Shown: piece by piece, positions 63,430 to 64,000 of the stretch | How positions within the stretch are numbered: position 1 is the first letter of the stretch | Layout: each line of letters starts with the position of its first letter | NCBI RefSeq assembly: GCF_025144995.1 | Contig: NZ_CP102250.1 | Coordinates: 806,001 to 870,000, forward strand | DNA: 64,000 bases | From: Alistipes indistinctus YIT 12060 | GTDB taxonomy: Bacteria > Bacteroidota > Bacteroidia > Bacteroidales > Rikenellaceae | Reading direction: 5' to 3' | Made by a program: the position numbers and the translations under genes | The notes under the pieces: model-generated | Databases searched by the model: none | What the model saw: only the letters and a program-made list of their open reading frames with translations | What the model was told of the DNA's origin: nothing

Positions 63430-64000
63430 GCTCCCTCTGTGTTAACTGTTCATTCGCCTGTTCGGTATAAAAACGATACAGCTCGCTTTGCGAACGGAAA
63501 GGCGGCAGATCGTTTTCATAAAGTCTGTTCTCACCGGTACCGTCCACCACCCGGGCAGCCACATTGTCCCGCAGGCCATATTCGATTATGCGGCGCAATT
63601 CGGCCTGAATCGCACGATCGTGCACCGGGGCATAAACCTCGACCCGGTGGTCGAGATTGCGGGTCATCCAATCGGCCGAGCCAATGAAATAACGTTCGCG
63701 GCCGCGGCCTCCGTTACAGAAGATAAAGATACGCGAATGCTCCAAATAACGGTCGATAATGCCCCTGATCTCGATATTCTCACTCAGGCCCGGGATACCC
63801 GGAATGACCGAGCAGTTTCCGCGTACCAGCATGCGCAGTTGCACTCCGGCCGCAGAGGCTTCATACAGCCTGCGGATAATCTTGTCGTCGGTAATGTGGT
63901 TGACTTTGCACAGGATATAAGCTTTCCGGCCGGCCTGCGCATGGGCGATCTCCGTATCGATCATTTCATCCATCCCGGAACGCATACCCTGCGGAGAGAC
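63416..64000 (-). CDS. ppk1: Polyphosphate kinase 1, C-terminal part (cut by the window edge)
   Basis: At least 194 residues of the C-terminal domain of PPK1, which makes polyphosphate from ATP. The frame is open to the right edge, reading SPQGMRSGMDEMIDTEI, the family's phosphate-site region. KAYILCKVNHITDDKIIRRL, GIRDLYEHSR-like RGIIDRYLEHSRIFIFCNG and RYFIGSADWMTRNLDHRVEV with its conserved histidine all match. An internal ATG at 63985 is not the real start. Upstream of ppx on the same strand. Confidence 0.93.
   Translation of the reverse strand, partial: VSPQGMRSGMDEMIDTEIAHAQAGRKAYILCKVNHITDDKIIRRLYEASAAGVQLRMLVRGNCSVIPGIPGLSENIEIRGIIDRYLEHSRIFIFCNGGRGRERYFIGSADWMTRNLDHRVEVYAPVHDRAIQAELRRIIEYGLRDNVAARVVDGTGENRLYENDLPPFRSQSELYRFYTEQANEQLTQREHAGK

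Noticed and set aside
1-64000. Searched for tRNA or rRNA genes, CRISPR repeats, insertion sequences and prophage or integrase genes
   Set aside because: None seen by eye; short tRNA-like folds cannot be excluded without a scan such as tRNAscan-SE.

Overview
The window reads as chromosomal DNA of a gut-type Bacteroidota, order Bacteroidales; an Alistipes-like (Rikenellaceae) origin is my inference, not shown. The evidence is the lineage-specific promoter element TAnnTTTG in front of many genes, abundant SPase II lipoproteins, PorT-like and CarboxypepD_reg/OMP_b-brl_3 outer-membrane barrels, PCMD-domain lipoproteins, a type B L31 protein, a moderately high GC content and little use of Shine-Dalgarno sequences. 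I see no rRNA, tRNA, insertion sequence, prophage or CRISPR array.

Layout. 1-1.5 kb: a nitroreductase facing a Nim-like flavoprotein. 1.5-5.6 kb: two divergent PCMD lipoproteins and an outer-membrane barrel. 5.7-13.2 kb (minus strand): a complete heavy-metal RND efflux operon (TolC-type channel, adaptor, CzcA/CusA pump) that runs into its own OmpR-type regulator and sensor kinase. 13.5-18.1 kb (minus): a YtfJ-like thioredoxin-fold protein and a four-gene redox cluster (steroid 5-alpha-reductase homologue, old-yellow-enzyme reductase, two short-chain dehydrogenases) that looks like a bile-acid or steroid conversion module. 18.3-21.4 kb: alkaline phosphatase, L31 and two envelope proteins. 21.6-25.3 kb: a large AsmA-like protein. 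25.4-32.7 kb (minus): two iron-dependent alcohol dehydrogenases (one clearly FucO), a YhcH-family protein, a membrane-anchored EEP hydrolase, rhomboid protease and MutL. 32.8-34.6 kb: grpE-dnaJ.

34.9-42.6 kb (plus): two paralogous outer-membrane receptors, the first with its start codon out of frame, then a PspC/PadR/PspC/DUF5668 cassette. 42.7-44.7 kb: pfkA, a candidate structured RNA and a PorT-like barrel. 44.9-49.6 kb: a membrane-bound TPR/AraC regulator divergent from a clostripain-type lipoprotein protease and two exported proteins. 49.7-53.5 kb: a broken cupin gene, a large lipoprotein, prmC-recX and the stub of a GNAT acetyltransferase. 53.5-57.4 kb (minus): GH25 hydrolase, nadB and prfC. 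57.5-64 kb: a TonB receptor, an ion channel with an unusual filter, a Dcu dicarboxylate transporter, and ppx overlapping ppk1, which runs off the right edge.

Most of the window is housekeeping and envelope biology. The most interesting items are the steroid/bile-acid-type cluster at 14-18 kb, the out-of-frame receptor start at 34.94 kb, the structured transcript before the barrel at 44.1 kb, the TVGAN channel filter and the degenerate MutL nuclease motif.
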